The notes under the pieces: generated by a model | Databases searched by the model: none | The model's input: the letters and a program-made list of their open reading frames with translations, nothing else | What the model was told of the DNA's origin: nothing | From: Micromonospora qiuiae | Lineage (GTDB): Bacteria > Actinomycetota > Actinomycetes > Mycobacteriales > Micromonosporaceae | NCBI RefSeq assembly: GCF_016863555.1 | Contig: NZ_BOPC01000022.1 | Location: forward strand, 1-64,000 | Length of the DNA stretch: 64,000 nucleotides | Reading direction: 5' to 3' | Program-made: the position numbers and the translations under genes | Shown here: positions 32,787 through 41,785 of the stretch, piece after piece | How the letters are laid out: each line of letters starts with the position of its first letter | Position numbering within the stretch: position 1 is the stretch's first letter

Positions 32787-33995
32787 GTGGCCACCGACAG
32801 CGAGAACCTGCGCCACCGGCTGGACCGGGCGACCGCGCATCTCGACCCGCCGTACGCGGTGGTCGACCTCACCGCCTTCGACACCAACGCCGCCGCGCTC
32901 GCCGGCCGGGCCGGCGGCAAGCCGCTGCGGATCGCCAGCAAGTCGCTGCGCAGCCGCGATCTGATCACCCGCGCGCTGAGCCGACCGGGCTGGCACGGGG
33001 TGATGGCCTTCACGCTGCCCGAGGCGATCTGGCTGATCCGCACCGCGGTCACCGCCAACGTGGTGGTGGCGTACCCCACGGTCGATCGACGGGCGCTGGC
33101 CGAGTTGGCGGCCGATCCGGCCCTCGCCGCAGCCATCACCCTGATGGTCGACGACCCCGACCAGCTCGACTTCTGTGACGCGGTGTGCGCGCCGGGCCGC
33201 CGTCCCGAGTTGCGGATCTGCCTCGACCTGGACGCGTCGTGGCGACTGCTGGGCGGGCGGGTGCACATCGGGGTGCGCCGCTCGCCGGTGCACACCGCCC
33301 GGGCGGCCGGCCGGCTGGCCGCCACCGTCGCCGCCCGGCCGGGCTTCCGGCTGGTCGGGCTGATGTCGTACGAGGCACAGATCGCCGGCCTGGGCGACGC
33401 GCCGCCCGGGCGGGCGATGCTCGGCACCGCGATCCGCTTGGCCCAGCGCGGCTCGTACCGCGAGCTGCTGGCCCGCCGGGGTGCGGCGGCGGCCGCCGTA
33501 CGCCAGCACGCCGAGCTGGAGTTCGTCAACGGCGGCGGCACCGGCAGCGTGGCCATGACCAGCGCCGATCCCGCGGTCACGGAGGTCACCGTGGGATCGG
33601 GCCTGTACGGGCCGACGCTGTTCGACGCGTATCGCGGCTGGCGCCCCACCCCGGCGGCGTTCTTCGCCTGCGCGGTGGTACGCCGGCCGGCACCGGGGCT
33701 GGCCACCGTGCTCGGCGGTGGCTGGATCGCCTCCGGCCCGGCCGCCGCCAGCCGGCAGCCGCGGCCATGGTTGCCCGCCGGGCTCAAACTGATCGGCGCC
33801 GAGGGTGCCGGCGAGGTGCAGACCCCCCTGGGCGGCGCGACGGCCGCCACCCTGCGCCCCGGCGACCGCGTCTGGTTCCGTCACGCCAAGTCGGGTGAGT
33901 TGTGCGAACGCGTCAACGAGCTGCACCTGGTGGAGGGCGACGAGGTGGTGGCCACCGTGCCGACCTACCGGGGCGAGGGGCGAGCCTTCCTCTGA
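32787..33995 (+). CDS. Alanine-racemase-fold amino-acid deaminase/aldolase
   Basis: A 402-residue PLP enzyme with an alanine-racemase N-terminal barrel, of the D-threonine aldolase/D-serine dehydratase group. The PLP lysine is K52 in RIASKSLRS. The barrel continues with PELRICLDLDASWR, FRLVGLMSYEAQIAG, and the phosphate-binding EFVNGGGTGSV and VTVGSGLYGP. The C-terminal beta domain carries ERVNELHLVEGDEVVATVPT with the His that in relatives helps bind metal. Likely substrates are D-hydroxy amino acids, unproven. TAGCGT 6 nt upstream of GTG 32787 supports a leaderless start. Confidence 0.9.
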   Translation: MATDSENLRHRLDRATAHLDPPYAVVDLTAFDTNAAALAGRAGGKPLRIASKSLRSRDLITRALSRPGWHGVMAFTLPEAIWLIRTAVTANVVVAYPTVDRRALAELAADPALAAAITLMVDDPDQLDFCDAVCAPGRRPELRICLDLDASWRLLGGRVHIGVRRSPVHTARAAGRLAATVAARPGFRLVGLMSYEAQIAGLGDAPPGRAMLGTAIRLAQRGSYRELLARRGAAAAAVRQHAELEFVNGGGTGSVAMTSADPAVTEVTVGSGLYGPTLFDAYRGWRPTPAAFFACAVVRRPAPGLATVLGGGWIASGPAAASRQPRPWLPAGLKLIGAEGAGEVQTPLGGATAATLRPGDRVWFRHAKSGELCERVNELHLVEGDEVVATVPTYRGEGRAFL

Positions 33996-34030
33996 ACCGG
34001 GCCGAGCCTTCCTCGGAGTCGGGCCGAGCG

Positions 34031-34753
34031 TCAGGCGGAACCGGCCGTCGCCTCCGCAGACTCCACGATCTGGTCGTCGACCGGCTTCGCGGGTTGCACG
34101 ACCGGCCGCTGGCCAGCCTCGCCTCGAGTGTCCACCTGACGATGCAGGTACTCACGGATCAACGCCTTGGCCTCGGTCAGCACCCGGTCGTCGCCGTCCG
34201 ACGTACGGCGGAACGCGAGTTTGATGAGCGCGTCGGCCACCTCCACCGCGATCTCCAGATGGAAGCGCAGGTCGGGCCCGTCGGCCAGCCCGAACCGCTC
34301 GGTGAGCACCCGGGCCAGTTGGTCCGCGATCACCCCGTTGTTGTCCCGCTGCTCATCGAGCAGATGCAGGTCGACCACGTCGCCGAAGTGCAGGGTACGG
34401 AACCCGGGAACGGTACGGTGCATCGTGATGTATTCGTCGATGCCCGCGTCGACCCCGTCCCACCAGTAGGTCAGGTCGTCCGAGGCGAAGCGCTCGTCGA
34501 GTCGTTGGAGGTAGGACTCCATCGTGCGCAGGGTCAGCGCCTGCACGATCGCCCGCTTGTCCGGAAAGAACTGGTAGACCGACCCGATCGCCACCTCGGC
34601 CCGCTCGGCGAGCAGGGTGGTGGTCAGCCCCTCGTACCCCACCTCGTCGACGAGTTCGGCGCAGGCGTCCAGCATCCGCTGAACGCGCGCGACACTACGG
34701 CCCTGCACTGGTACCCGGCGCAGCGGCCCGGTCGTGGCGGCTGAAGTGGACAC
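34031..34753 (-). CDS. TetR-family regulator
   Basis: A 240-residue TetR repressor. The DNA-binding part is RVQRMLDACAELVDEVGYEG (helix 1-2), LTTTLLAERAEVAIGSVYQF and FPDKRAIVQAL. The ligand domain spans about 75-200; the last 30 residues are disordered. GTG 34753 has GAGAGGGGG upstream. It is divergent from a FAD-linked sugar-lactone oxidase gene, and two palindromes lie in the 144-bp gap (34791-34804 and 34861-34879), so it probably controls itself and that oxidase. Confidence 0.92.
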   Translation of the reverse strand: MSTSAATTGPLRRVPVQGRSVARVQRMLDACAELVDEVGYEGLTTTLLAERAEVAIGSVYQFFPDKRAIVQALTLRTMESYLQRLDERFASDDLTYWWDGVDAGIDEYITMHRTVPGFRTLHFGDVVDLHLLDEQRDNNGVIADQLARVLTERFGLADGPDLRFHLEIAVEVADALIKLAFRRTSDGDDRVLTEAKALIREYLHRQVDTRGEAGQRPVVQPAKPVDDQIVESAEATAGSA

Positions 34754-34790
34754 TCGCCACCCCCTCTCGACGGATGAACATATCTACAGG

Positions 34791-34804
34791 TCACGACTTC
34801 GTGA
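34791..34804. promoter_or_regulatory. Palindrome in TetR-oxidase gap
   Basis: TCACGA and TCGTGA separated by CT form a perfect 14-bp dyad, 38 bp before the tetR start. It is a candidate TetR operator. Confidence 0.55.
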
Positions 34805-34860
34805 CTACCGGTATAACGAGCGGACCTCGATTGCGGTGTTTACCAGGGATAACGTTCCTG

Positions 34861-34879
34861 ATATGAGTTTGGTTCATAT
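34861..34879. promoter_or_regulatory. Inverted repeat before the oxidase gene
   Basis: ATATGA and TCATAT around a 7-nt centre, ending 18 bp before ATG 34898 and overlapping the likely promoter or leader. It could be a second operator. Confidence 0.5.
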
Positions 34880-34897
34880 TCGTGTCGAGGAGTGCCA

Positions 34898-36211
34898 ATG
34901 GCTGAATCTGCACCCGCCGATGCCGCCTGGTCCAACTGGGCCGGCAACCAACACAGCGTCGCGACCGCAGTCCTGCGGCCCTGCACCATCGCCGAAGTCG
35001 CCGAACAGGTCCGCTGCGCCGCCGAGACCGGTGAGCGGATCCGCCCGACCGGCAGCGGCCACTCCTTCACTCCCGTCGCGGTCAGCGACGGACGGCGGAT
35101 GGACCTCACCCGACTCGCCGTCGACATACGCGTGGACATCGATCGGCGCCTGGTCACCGTACCGTCCGGAATGACCCTGCGGCAGCTCAACGTCCTACTC
35201 GCCAGTCACCACCTGGCGCTGCCCAACCTCGGCGACATCGACGCGCAGACCGTGGCCGGCGCGATCTCCACCGGCACTCACGGTACGGGTGCGGCGTACG
35301 GCGGCCTGGCCACCTTCGTCGAGGCGTTGACCCTGGTCACCGGGGCCGGCGAGGTGCTGCACTGCTCCGCCGACGAACGTCCCGACGTGTTCGACGCGGC
35401 CCGGGTCTCCCTCGGCGCGCTCGGCGTACTGGTCGAGGTGACGCTGCGCTGCGTGGACGCCTTCGTGCTGCGGGCACACGAGCGCCCGGCGGCCCTGGAC
35501 GCCGTGCTGGCCGATCTGTCCGGCCTGGTCAGCGAGCACGACCACGTGGAGTTCTTCTGGTTCCCGTACACCAGCCGCGTGCAACTGAAGATCAACGACC
35601 GGGTGGCCACCGACCACACCCCGCTACCCCGCTGGCGCGGCTGGCTGGACGACAGATTCCTGGCCAACACCGTCTTCGCCGGGGCCTGCCGGCTCGGTCG
35701 CGCAGCGCCGGCCCTGGCACCGACAATCAGCGCCGTCTCCGCGCGGGCGCTCAGCGAACGCCTCTACACCGGCCGCTCCGACGCGGTCTTCTGCAGCCCG
35801 CGCCGGGTCCGCTTCCTGGAGATGGAGTACGCGCTGCCGCGCGAGGCCCTGCCGGACGCCTTCGACGCGCTGCGCCGGATCGTCGACCGGCTGCCGTTCA
35901 AGGTGCTCTTTCCCGTCGAGGTGCGCTTCACCGCGGCCGACGAGATCTGGCTGTCGCACTCGTACGGGCGCGATTCGGCGTACGTCGCCCTGCACCAGTA
36001 CGTCGGCATGCCCTACGAGCCGTACTTCCGAGCCTTCGAAGAAGTGGCGACTAGCCTGGGCGGTCGCCCGCACTGGGGCAAGCTGCACTGGCGGGACGCG
36101 GCCTCCCTGGCCCCCGCCTACCCCCACTGGCAGGACTTCCAACTCCTCCGCACCCGCCTCGACCCCCACGCCGTCCTCTCCACCCCCCACCTCACCCAGA
36201 TCCTCGGCTAG
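34898..36211 (+). CDS. FAD-linked sugar-1,4-lactone oxidase (ALO family)
   Basis: A 437-residue FAD enzyme of the D-arabinono-/L-gulono-1,4-lactone oxidase family. The PP-loop FAD domain has TIAEVAEQVRCAAETGERIR, TGSGHSFTPVAVSDG and NLGDIDAQTVAGAISTGTHG. The ALO C-terminal domain is recognisable by VEFFWFPYTSRVQLKIN, ALPREALPDAFDAL and the end motif RPHWGKLHWRD with LDPHAVL. The THG segment after GTGTHGTG can carry the covalent FAD histidine in relatives (H in GTHG). It oxidises aldonolactones or polyols with O2. GAGGAG precedes ATG 34898. Regulation is probably by the divergent TetR. A 48-bp hairpin follows 16 bp after the stop. Confidence 0.92.
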   Translation: MAESAPADAAWSNWAGNQHSVATAVLRPCTIAEVAEQVRCAAETGERIRPTGSGHSFTPVAVSDGRRMDLTRLAVDIRVDIDRRLVTVPSGMTLRQLNVLLASHHLALPNLGDIDAQTVAGAISTGTHGTGAAYGGLATFVEALTLVTGAGEVLHCSADERPDVFDAARVSLGALGVLVEVTLRCVDAFVLRAHERPAALDAVLADLSGLVSEHDHVEFFWFPYTSRVQLKINDRVATDHTPLPRWRGWLDDRFLANTVFAGACRLGRAAPALAPTISAVSARALSERLYTGRSDAVFCSPRRVRFLEMEYALPREALPDAFDALRRIVDRLPFKVLFPVEVRFTAADEIWLSHSYGRDSAYVALHQYVGMPYEPYFRAFEEVATSLGGRPHWGKLHWRDAASLAPAYPHWQDFQLLRTRLDPHAVLSTPHLTQILG

Positions 36212-36227
36212 CCCTAGCCGGATTTCA

Positions 36228-36275
36228 GATCTTGGACTGAAACTGCCCCTATAGGGGCGCTCGAGGTCCAAGATC
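36228..36275. repeat. 48-bp nested hairpin, copy 1
   Basis: Outer arms GATCTTGGAC and GTCCAAGATC (10 bp, perfect) enclose an inner palindrome GCCCCTATAGGGGC. It lies 16 bp after the oxidase stop and probably works as a terminator. Confidence 0.85.
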
Positions 36276-36330
36276 CGCCGGCTGTCCACAGGGGCAGCGC
36301 GGGGAGACGGGTGGGCGGCAGGGTGGGGGG

Positions 36331-37314
36331 ATGGTGAGCCAGGGAGTGGGGCGTGAGCTGCGGTCGATTTCACGGCGCGGGTGGAGGCCGGACCTGCCGG
36401 CGGATGACGCGGACGAGCTGACCTGGTTGCTGTTCCATCAGGAGCAGGTGCTCAGCCTCGACCAGGCCCGCCAGCACCTGTCGCCGAAGACGATCCGGCA
36501 CCGGATCAAATCGGGTCGCTGGCAGCAGGTGCACCGGGCCGTCTACGTCACACACAACGGCCCGATCACACCCGCGCAACTGCCGTGGATAGCCGTCCTG
36601 TCCGCCGCCCCGGCGGCGGTGCTCGGCGGACTGAGCGCGGCACGGGCATGGGGCCTGCGCAGGCACGACGACGGGCTCGTGCACCTGCTTGTGCCGATGG
36701 CCCACCGACCGCGTTCGATGCCGCCCGGCGTGCGAGTGCACCGCACCACCATCCTGGCCGACGAGGACATCCTCGACGTGGGGCAGCCGCGCCGGACGAT
36801 GCCGGCCCGGTCGATCGTGGACGCGGCGCAGTGGGCGCCCAGTGACCACGCAGCTTGTGCGATCATCGCGGCCGGCTTCCAGCAGCGCCTCGTCGGCGGC
36901 GACGATGTGCAGCGCGTACTCGATCGCCTGCCACGCGCACGGCGGCGCAGCTTGATCCGGCGGACCGCCATCGACGCGGCAGGTGGCGCGCACTCCCTGC
37001 CGGAGATGGACTTCCTCACGCTCGTCCGGCGCGCCGGGCTGCCCGAGCCGACCCGGCAGGCGGTCCGCCGGGACGCCGCCGGCCGGCGCCGCTACCTGGA
37101 CGCGCTGTTCGAGGAATGGCGGGTGCACGTGGAGATTGACGGTGGCCAGCATCTCGACCCCGCCACGGCCTGGGCGGACATGCGCCGGCAGAACGACCTG
37201 TGGCAGAGCGGTGACCGGATACTTCGCTTCCCCGCCTGGGCCATCCGCCACACCCCCGCCGAAGTGGTCACCCAACTCCGCGCCGCGCTCCTAGCGGCCG
37301 GCTGGCATCCCTGA
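36331..37314 (+). CDS. AbiEi-like winged-helix plus DUF559-type nuclease fusion
   Basis: A 327-residue protein. The N-terminal third is like the antitoxin domain of AbiEi-type systems (VLSLDQARQHLSPKTIRHRI, SGRWQQVHRAVYVTH). The C-terminal 110 residues look like a Vsr/DUF559 endonuclease: E in LPEMDFLTLVRRAGLPEP, D in RRYLDALFEEW, and the VHVEIDGGQHL core, giving a PD-(D/E)xK pattern. Proteins of this build are abundant in actinomycetes, in several copies per genome, and their role is unknown. No AbiEii toxin gene is next to it. The 48-bp elements flank the gene on both sides, copy 1 at 36228 and copy 2 at 37323. Confidence 0.82.
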   Translation: MVSQGVGRELRSISRRGWRPDLPADDADELTWLLFHQEQVLSLDQARQHLSPKTIRHRIKSGRWQQVHRAVYVTHNGPITPAQLPWIAVLSAAPAAVLGGLSAARAWGLRRHDDGLVHLLVPMAHRPRSMPPGVRVHRTTILADEDILDVGQPRRTMPARSIVDAAQWAPSDHAACAIIAAGFQQRLVGGDDVQRVLDRLPRARRRSLIRRTAIDAAGGAHSLPEMDFLTLVRRAGLPEPTRQAVRRDAAGRRRYLDALFEEWRVHVEIDGGQHLDPATAWADMRRQNDLWQSGDRILRFPAWAIRHTPAEVVTQLRAALLAAGWHP

Positions 37315-37322
37315 CGCCGGCA

Positions 37323-37370
37323 GATCTTGGACCCGAAGTGCCCCTCTGGGGGCAGTTTCGGACCAAGATC
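37323..37370. repeat. 48-bp nested hairpin, copy 2
   Basis: Outer arms GATCTTGG and CCAAGATC enclose TGCCCC-TCTG-GGGGCA. It lies 8 bp from each of two convergent stop codons (the nuclease gene and topA), so it can end transcription from both sides. Confidence 0.87.
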
Positions 37371-37378
37371 CGGCGGGG

Positions 37379-40126
37379 TCAGGTTTTTTTGGCGGTCGCC
37401 TTCTTGGCGGGGGTCTTCTTCGCGACAGTTGTCTTCGCGGCAGTCTTCTTGGCGGCAGTCTTCTTGGCGGCCTTCTTCTTCGGGGCCGGGCCCTTCGCCC
37501 GCTTCTCGGCGAGCATCTCGGAAGCCTCCTCGAGGCTGAGCGCCTCGGGGGTCTGGCCGCGCCGCAGGGAGGCGTTGGTCTCCCCGTCGGTGACGTACGG
37601 GCCGAACCGGCCGTCCTTGATGACCAGCGGCTTCTCGGTCAGCGGGTCGACGCCCATCTCCCGCAGCGGCGGGGCAGCGGCCCGGCGCTGGCGGGTCTTC
37701 GGGGCGGCCAGCAGAGCCAGCGCCTCGTCCAGCGTGACGGTGAACATCTTCTCTTCCGACTCCAGCGAGCGGAACTCGTCACCACGCTTGACGTACGGGC
37801 CGTAGCGGCCGTTGTTGGCGAAGACCTCCTTGCCCTCGGGGTCGACGCCGACCAGCCGGGGCAGGCTGAGCAGCTTGAGCGCCTCGTCGAAGGTGAGCGT
37901 GTCCGGCGACTGGGAACGCAGCAGCGACGACTTGCGCTCACCGCTGGCCACGTACGGGCCGAACCGGCCGGACTTGAGCAGGATCGGCTCCCCGGTCGCC
38001 GGGTCGTCGCCGAGCTTGCGCTCGCCCCCGCCGCCGAGGAACAGCTCGTGCACCTTCTCCGGGGTCAGCTCGTCCGGCGCCAGGCCCTCGGGGATCGGCG
38101 CCCGGTCGCCCTGGCCGCCGCCTTCCTCGCCCTCGCCCGTGGGCTGCTCACCGGGGACGCTCCGCTGCAGGTACGGCCCGTACCGGCCGACCCGCACCAC
38201 CACCTCACGCCCCTCGTCGTCGGTGAACAGCGGGATGGAGTTGACGCTGCGCGCATCGATCTCGTTGAGGTTTTCGGTGACCAGCTTCTTCAACCCGCCG
38301 GAGCGGGCGATGTCCTGGTCGCCGGCACCGTTGGTGGTGCCGAAGTAGAACGCGGTGAGGAAGTCGACCGCCGCGTGGTCCCCACCGGCGATCTCGTCCA
38401 GCTCGTTCTCCATGCTGGCCGTGAAGTCGTAGTCGATCAGGCGCGGATAGTGCCGCTCCATCAGCCCGATCACCGCGAACGCCAGGAACGACGGGATCAT
38501 CGCCTGGCCGCGCTTGACGACGTATCCCCGGTCCTGGATGGTCTGCATGATCGACGCGTACGTGGACGGGCGTCCGATGCCCAGCTCCTCGAGGGCCTTG
38601 ACCAGCGACGCCTCGGTGTAGCGGGCGGGTGGCTGGGTGTGGTGGCCCTGGGCGGCCAACTCGTCGGCGGTCAGCGGCTGGTCCTTCACCAGGTTGGGCA
38701 GGCGCCGCTCGGCATCCTCGGCCTCGGCGTTCTCGTCGTCGCTGGACTCGACGTACGCGCGCAGGAAGCCCGGGTCGGTGATGGTCTTGCCGGTGGCGCC
38801 GAAGTCGGCCTCCTCGCCGGCGGCCGTGGTCGCCCGGATCCGCACCGAGACGCTGGAGCCGACCGCGTCGGTCATCTGCGAGGCGATGGTGCGCCGCCAG
38901 ATCAGCTCGTAGAGCTTGTACTCCTCGACCGACAGCTCGTTGCGCACCTCGCCCGGGGTGCGGAAGTTGTCCCCCGCCGGGCGGATCGCCTCGTGCGCCT
39001 CCTGGGCGTTCTTCACCTTGCCGGTGTAGCGGCGCGGCTCCGGCGGCACGCTGCGCTCGCCGTACAGCTCGACGATCTGCCGGCGGGCCGCCGCGATGGC
39101 GGTCTCCGACAGGTTCACCGAGTCGGTACGCATGTAGGTGATGTAGCCGTTCTCGTAGAGGCGCTGCGCGGTGCGCATCGTCTGCTGCGACGAGAACCGC
39201 AGCTTGCGGGCCGCCTCCTGCTGCAGGGTGGAGGTGATGAACGGCGCGTACGGGCGGCGGCGGTAGGGCTTCTCCTCGACCCGCGTGACGGTGAACGGCC
39301 GCCCTTCGAGGCGGGCGGCGAGCCCTCGGGCCCCGCCCTCGTCGAGGTGCACCACGCCCGCCCCGGCGCGCACCTTGCCGGTGGTCGGCTCGAAGTCCTT
39401 GCCGGTGGCGATCCGGTCGCCGTTCAGCGCGACCAGGGTGGCGTTGAAGGTACGCGGCCCCTCGCCGGCGTTCGCCGCGGACAGGGTGGCCAGGATGTCC
39501 CAGTACTCGGCGGTGCGGAACGCCATCCGCTGCCGCTCGCGCTCGACCACGATCCGGGTCGCCACGGACTGCACCCGGCCCGCCGAGAGCTTCGGCATGA
39601 CCTTCTTCCACAGCACGGGGGAAACCTCGTAGCCGTAGAGCCGGTCGAGGATGCGCCGGGCCTCCTGGGCGTCGACCAGGTCGCGGTCGATCTCCCGGGG
39701 GTTGGCCACCGCCGCCCGGATCGCCGGCTTGGTGATCTCGTGGAAGACCATCCGCCGGACCGGCACCTTCGGCTTGAGGGTCTCCACCAGGTGCCAGGCG
39801 ATCGCCTCGCCCTCGCGGTCCTCGTCCGTGGCCAGGAAAATCTCGTCGACCTCCTTGGCCAGCTTGGTCAGCTTGCTGATCTGCTGCTTGCGGTCGGCCG
39901 ATACGACGTAGAGGGCGTGGAAGCCGTTGTCGACGTCGACCCCGAGCCGGGCCCACGGCTCGCCCTTGTACCGGGCAGGGACGTCGGCGGCGTTGCGGGG
40001 CAGGTCGCGGACGTGCCCGAAGCTGGCCTCCACGACGTACCCCGGGCCGAGGTAGCCCGAGATCGTCTTGGCCTTCGCCGGGGATTCGACGATGACCAGA
40101 CGAGTGGTTCCAGCGTTGCTCGGCAC
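37379..40126 (-). CDS. topA: DNA topoisomerase I
   Basis: A 915-residue type IA topoisomerase that relaxes negative supercoils. The Toprim domain has TRLVIVESPAKAKTI and FLATDEDREGEAIAWHL. The catalytic tyrosine is about Y331 in GYITYMRTDSVNLSE. The actinobacterial C-terminal domain has four repeated units of GRYGPYV type (VRVGRYGPYLQ, SGRFGPYVASG, NGRYGPYVKRG, DGRFGPYVTDG) instead of zinc fingers. It ends in a Lys/Ala-rich tail of about 40 residues, as in Mycobacterium and Streptomyces, which aids processive relaxation. GTG 40126 has AAAGAGG upstream; the longer open frame to 40555 is promoter sequence. It is convergent with the nuclease-fusion gene. Confidence 0.97.
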   Translation of the reverse strand: MPSNAGTTRLVIVESPAKAKTISGYLGPGYVVEASFGHVRDLPRNAADVPARYKGEPWARLGVDVDNGFHALYVVSADRKQQISKLTKLAKEVDEIFLATDEDREGEAIAWHLVETLKPKVPVRRMVFHEITKPAIRAAVANPREIDRDLVDAQEARRILDRLYGYEVSPVLWKKVMPKLSAGRVQSVATRIVVERERQRMAFRTAEYWDILATLSAANAGEGPRTFNATLVALNGDRIATGKDFEPTTGKVRAGAGVVHLDEGGARGLAARLEGRPFTVTRVEEKPYRRRPYAPFITSTLQQEAARKLRFSSQQTMRTAQRLYENGYITYMRTDSVNLSETAIAAARRQIVELYGERSVPPEPRRYTGKVKNAQEAHEAIRPAGDNFRTPGEVRNELSVEEYKLYELIWRRTIASQMTDAVGSSVSVRIRATTAAGEEADFGATGKTITDPGFLRAYVESSDDENAEAEDAERRLPNLVKDQPLTADELAAQGHHTQPPARYTEASLVKALEELGIGRPSTYASIMQTIQDRGYVVKRGQAMIPSFLAFAVIGLMERHYPRLIDYDFTASMENELDEIAGGDHAAVDFLTAFYFGTTNGAGDQDIARSGGLKKLVTENLNEIDARSVNSIPLFTDDEGREVVVRVGRYGPYLQRSVPGEQPTGEGEEGGGQGDRAPIPEGLAPDELTPEKVHELFLGGGGERKLGDDPATGEPILLKSGRFGPYVASGERKSSLLRSQSPDTLTFDEALKLLSLPRLVGVDPEGKEVFANNGRYGPYVKRGDEFRSLESEEKMFTVTLDEALALLAAPKTRQRRAAAPPLREMGVDPLTEKPLVIKDGRFGPYVTDGETNASLRRGQTPEALSLEEASEMLAEKRAKGPAPKKKAAKKTAAKKTAAKTTVAKKTPAKKATAKKT

Positions 40127-40439
40127 GTCTGTTTCGACCTCTTTCCTGCTCGTGGGTGCGACTACGCCCGTTGTCGAGGCGCACTCGACCCACCGGTACC
40201 CGGTGGCCCGGATGTCCAACGTAACGCGCCGTCCGTGTTTCGGGTTTCGCGAACGGCGATCCCTCCGGGACGATCTGTGCTCGCGCCGGACGGCGTCACC
40301 GTACACCCTGGGTAGGGTGTCCAGCGGGCCACTGCGACCATGGCAGCCCGTCGGTGGAGGTAGAACCAGGCCGATTTGCGCTGTGTTCCGCGACACCCGG
40401 CTGTCCCCCATCGGACAGCTGACGCCGTGCCCGTCGGGG
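40127..40439. other. 313-bp gap upstream of topA
   Basis: No gene is visible. The stretch should hold the topA promoter and the 3' end of the leftward 41135-40440 transcript. An 18-bp hairpin-like dyad (ACACCCT and AGGGTGT around GGGT, 40303-40320) is the only clear structure; it could be a terminator or an operator for topA. Confidence 0.6.
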
Positions 40440-41144
40440 TCAGTCGCGGGTCGGCCAGGCTGCCGGCGGCGCGGCGGAGGGGCGCTCGCCGACCAGCTCG
40501 GCCAGTCGTTGCGTGCCACGGCGGCCGGCGATCCGGTACGCCGGGCCGCCCGCACCGGGCTCGACCAGTTCGCCGTTCAACCCTGCCGCGACCAGGGCAC
40601 CACCGACCACCGTCCAGCGCGTCGGGTCGGTACCGCCGAGGTGCAGCAGGAAGTCCGGCGGATCGGCCACCCCCGCCGCGGCGAGCCAGAGCCGCAGCCG
40701 TCGGCCGTCCAGCTGAAAACCGGCGGGCGGGTGCTGCGTCGTACCGCGCAGCCACGCCGCCGCGAGCGGCACGAGCGTCCGGGCGTACGCGGTCCGCACG
40801 GCGTACCGCCGCTCCTCGGTGGCTGCCCACGTCGCCCGTACGCCCCGCTGGGCCAGCTCGGTGACGAGCACGTGCACCCGCCATCCGGCGTCCACCACCA
40901 CGGACAACCGGGCCGTGCCCCCCATCCGGTGCACCTTTCCGGGCCCGACGAGCAGCCCGGCGAGGTCGGCGACGGAGGGGTCGCCGGTCTCCGCCCCGAA
41001 GAAGACGAGTTGCCCGTCGTCCACCGCCGCCCGCTCGACGTCGGGGCGGCGTCGACGGGGTGCCGGCGGGGCCGGGTCGGGCACCGGGAACGACACCGGC
41101 AGCGGTTGCGCCGCCGGTGGCTCGCCGGAGCCGCTCAGCGGCAT
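40440..41144 (-). CDS. Hypothetical protein next to topA
   Basis: A 234-residue protein I do not recognise. A Pro-rich start is followed by a mixed alpha/beta region: VDDGQLVFFGAETGDPSVAD, HRMGGTARLSVVVDAGWRVH, then a helical part YAVRTAYARTLVPLAAAWL and a C-terminal AYRIAGRRGTQRLAELVGE. There are no membrane helices or export signal. The first ATG overlaps the upstream lipoprotein stop by 10 bp, so the two genes are coupled. No function can be given. Confidence 0.72.
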   Translation of the reverse strand: MPLSGSGEPPAAQPLPVSFPVPDPAPPAPRRRRPDVERAAVDDGQLVFFGAETGDPSVADLAGLLVGPGKVHRMGGTARLSVVVDAGWRVHVLVTELAQRGVRATWAATEERRYAVRTAYARTLVPLAAAWLRGTTQHPPAGFQLDGRRLRLWLAAAGVADPPDFLLHLGGTDPTRWTVVGGALVAAGLNGELVEPGAGGPAYRIAGRRGTQRLAELVGERPSAAPPAAWPTRD

Positions 41145-41677
41145 TCGGGTACCTCGTCGAAGGCACGCTTCAGTTCCTCGGAGTTCAGCCGGCTGGTGTC
41201 CAGCGCGCTCGCGTCGTACTCCTGTTGGAGAACGTCCACGGCGGCCCGGACCCCGTCGTAGAAGGCGCTGGCCTCACCGGTGCTCAGCGCGTCGATGGTG
41301 GTCCCGGCCCGGCCGTAGGCGTCGCGCATCGACGCCAGTGAGGCGCGGAAGCCGGCCGAGATCTCCTTGCCCTGCTCGACCTTGGGCACTCCCGCCTGCT
41401 CCACCTTGCGCCGGGCGTCCTCGCTGGCCTGTTCGGCCCCGCCGAAGAGGCGGACCAGGTTCTCCTTGGCCTGAGCGGGGGTGGTCTGCGCCGTCATCTG
41501 CTCGTTGGTGCTGCTGGTCAGCTTGCTGATCTCGGCCCGCCACGGGGTCAGCGCCGAGCAGACCGATGCGGCCCAGGCCCGGGGGCTTGGGCCGCTGGCC
41601 CCGCAGGCAGCCAGCAGGGTCAGCGTGACCAGCATCATCGTGAGCTTTCCGGCCGCCGCCGCCCGGCACGTACGCAT
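41135..41677 (-). CDS. Putative lipoprotein
   Basis: A 180-residue protein with a lipoprotein signal: basic start, MMLVTLTLLAACGAS with a lipobox LAAC, so the mature protein would begin at Cys near residue 25 and be anchored outside. The rest is helical (SVCSALTPWRAEISKLTSS, QAKENLVRLFGGAEQASEDA, AVDVLQQEYDASALDTSRL), with Cys residues near both ends that could pair. TACGCT 7 nt before ATG 41677 supports this start over an upstream Met at 41713. Function is unknown; it is co-transcribed with the 40440-41144 gene. Confidence 0.85.
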   Translation of the reverse strand: MRTCRAAAAGKLTMMLVTLTLLAACGASGPSPRAWAASVCSALTPWRAEISKLTSSTNEQMTAQTTPAQAKENLVRLFGGAEQASEDARRKVEQAGVPKVEQGKEISAGFRASLASMRDAYGRAGTTIDALSTGEASAFYDGVRAAVDVLQQEYDASALDTSRLNSEELKRAFDEVPECR

Positions 41678-41684
41678 GCGTTGC

Positions 41685-41690
41685 AGCGTA
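41685..41690 (-). promoter_or_regulatory. Leaderless -10 for lipoprotein gene
   Basis: TACGCT on the minus strand lies 7 nt before ATG 41677. Confidence 0.6.
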
Positions 41691-41785
41691 CGGCCTCTGT
41701 CGCCCGGCGGCACCGGTCAGGCGCTCGACCCCGGCGGTCCCCGGCCGGCGCTGCCGCCGACCGGGGACCGGACGAGACCGGAGGA

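Noticed and set aside
38048..40315. A 755-codon open frame on the + strand
   Set aside because: Antisense to topA and without recognisable motifs.
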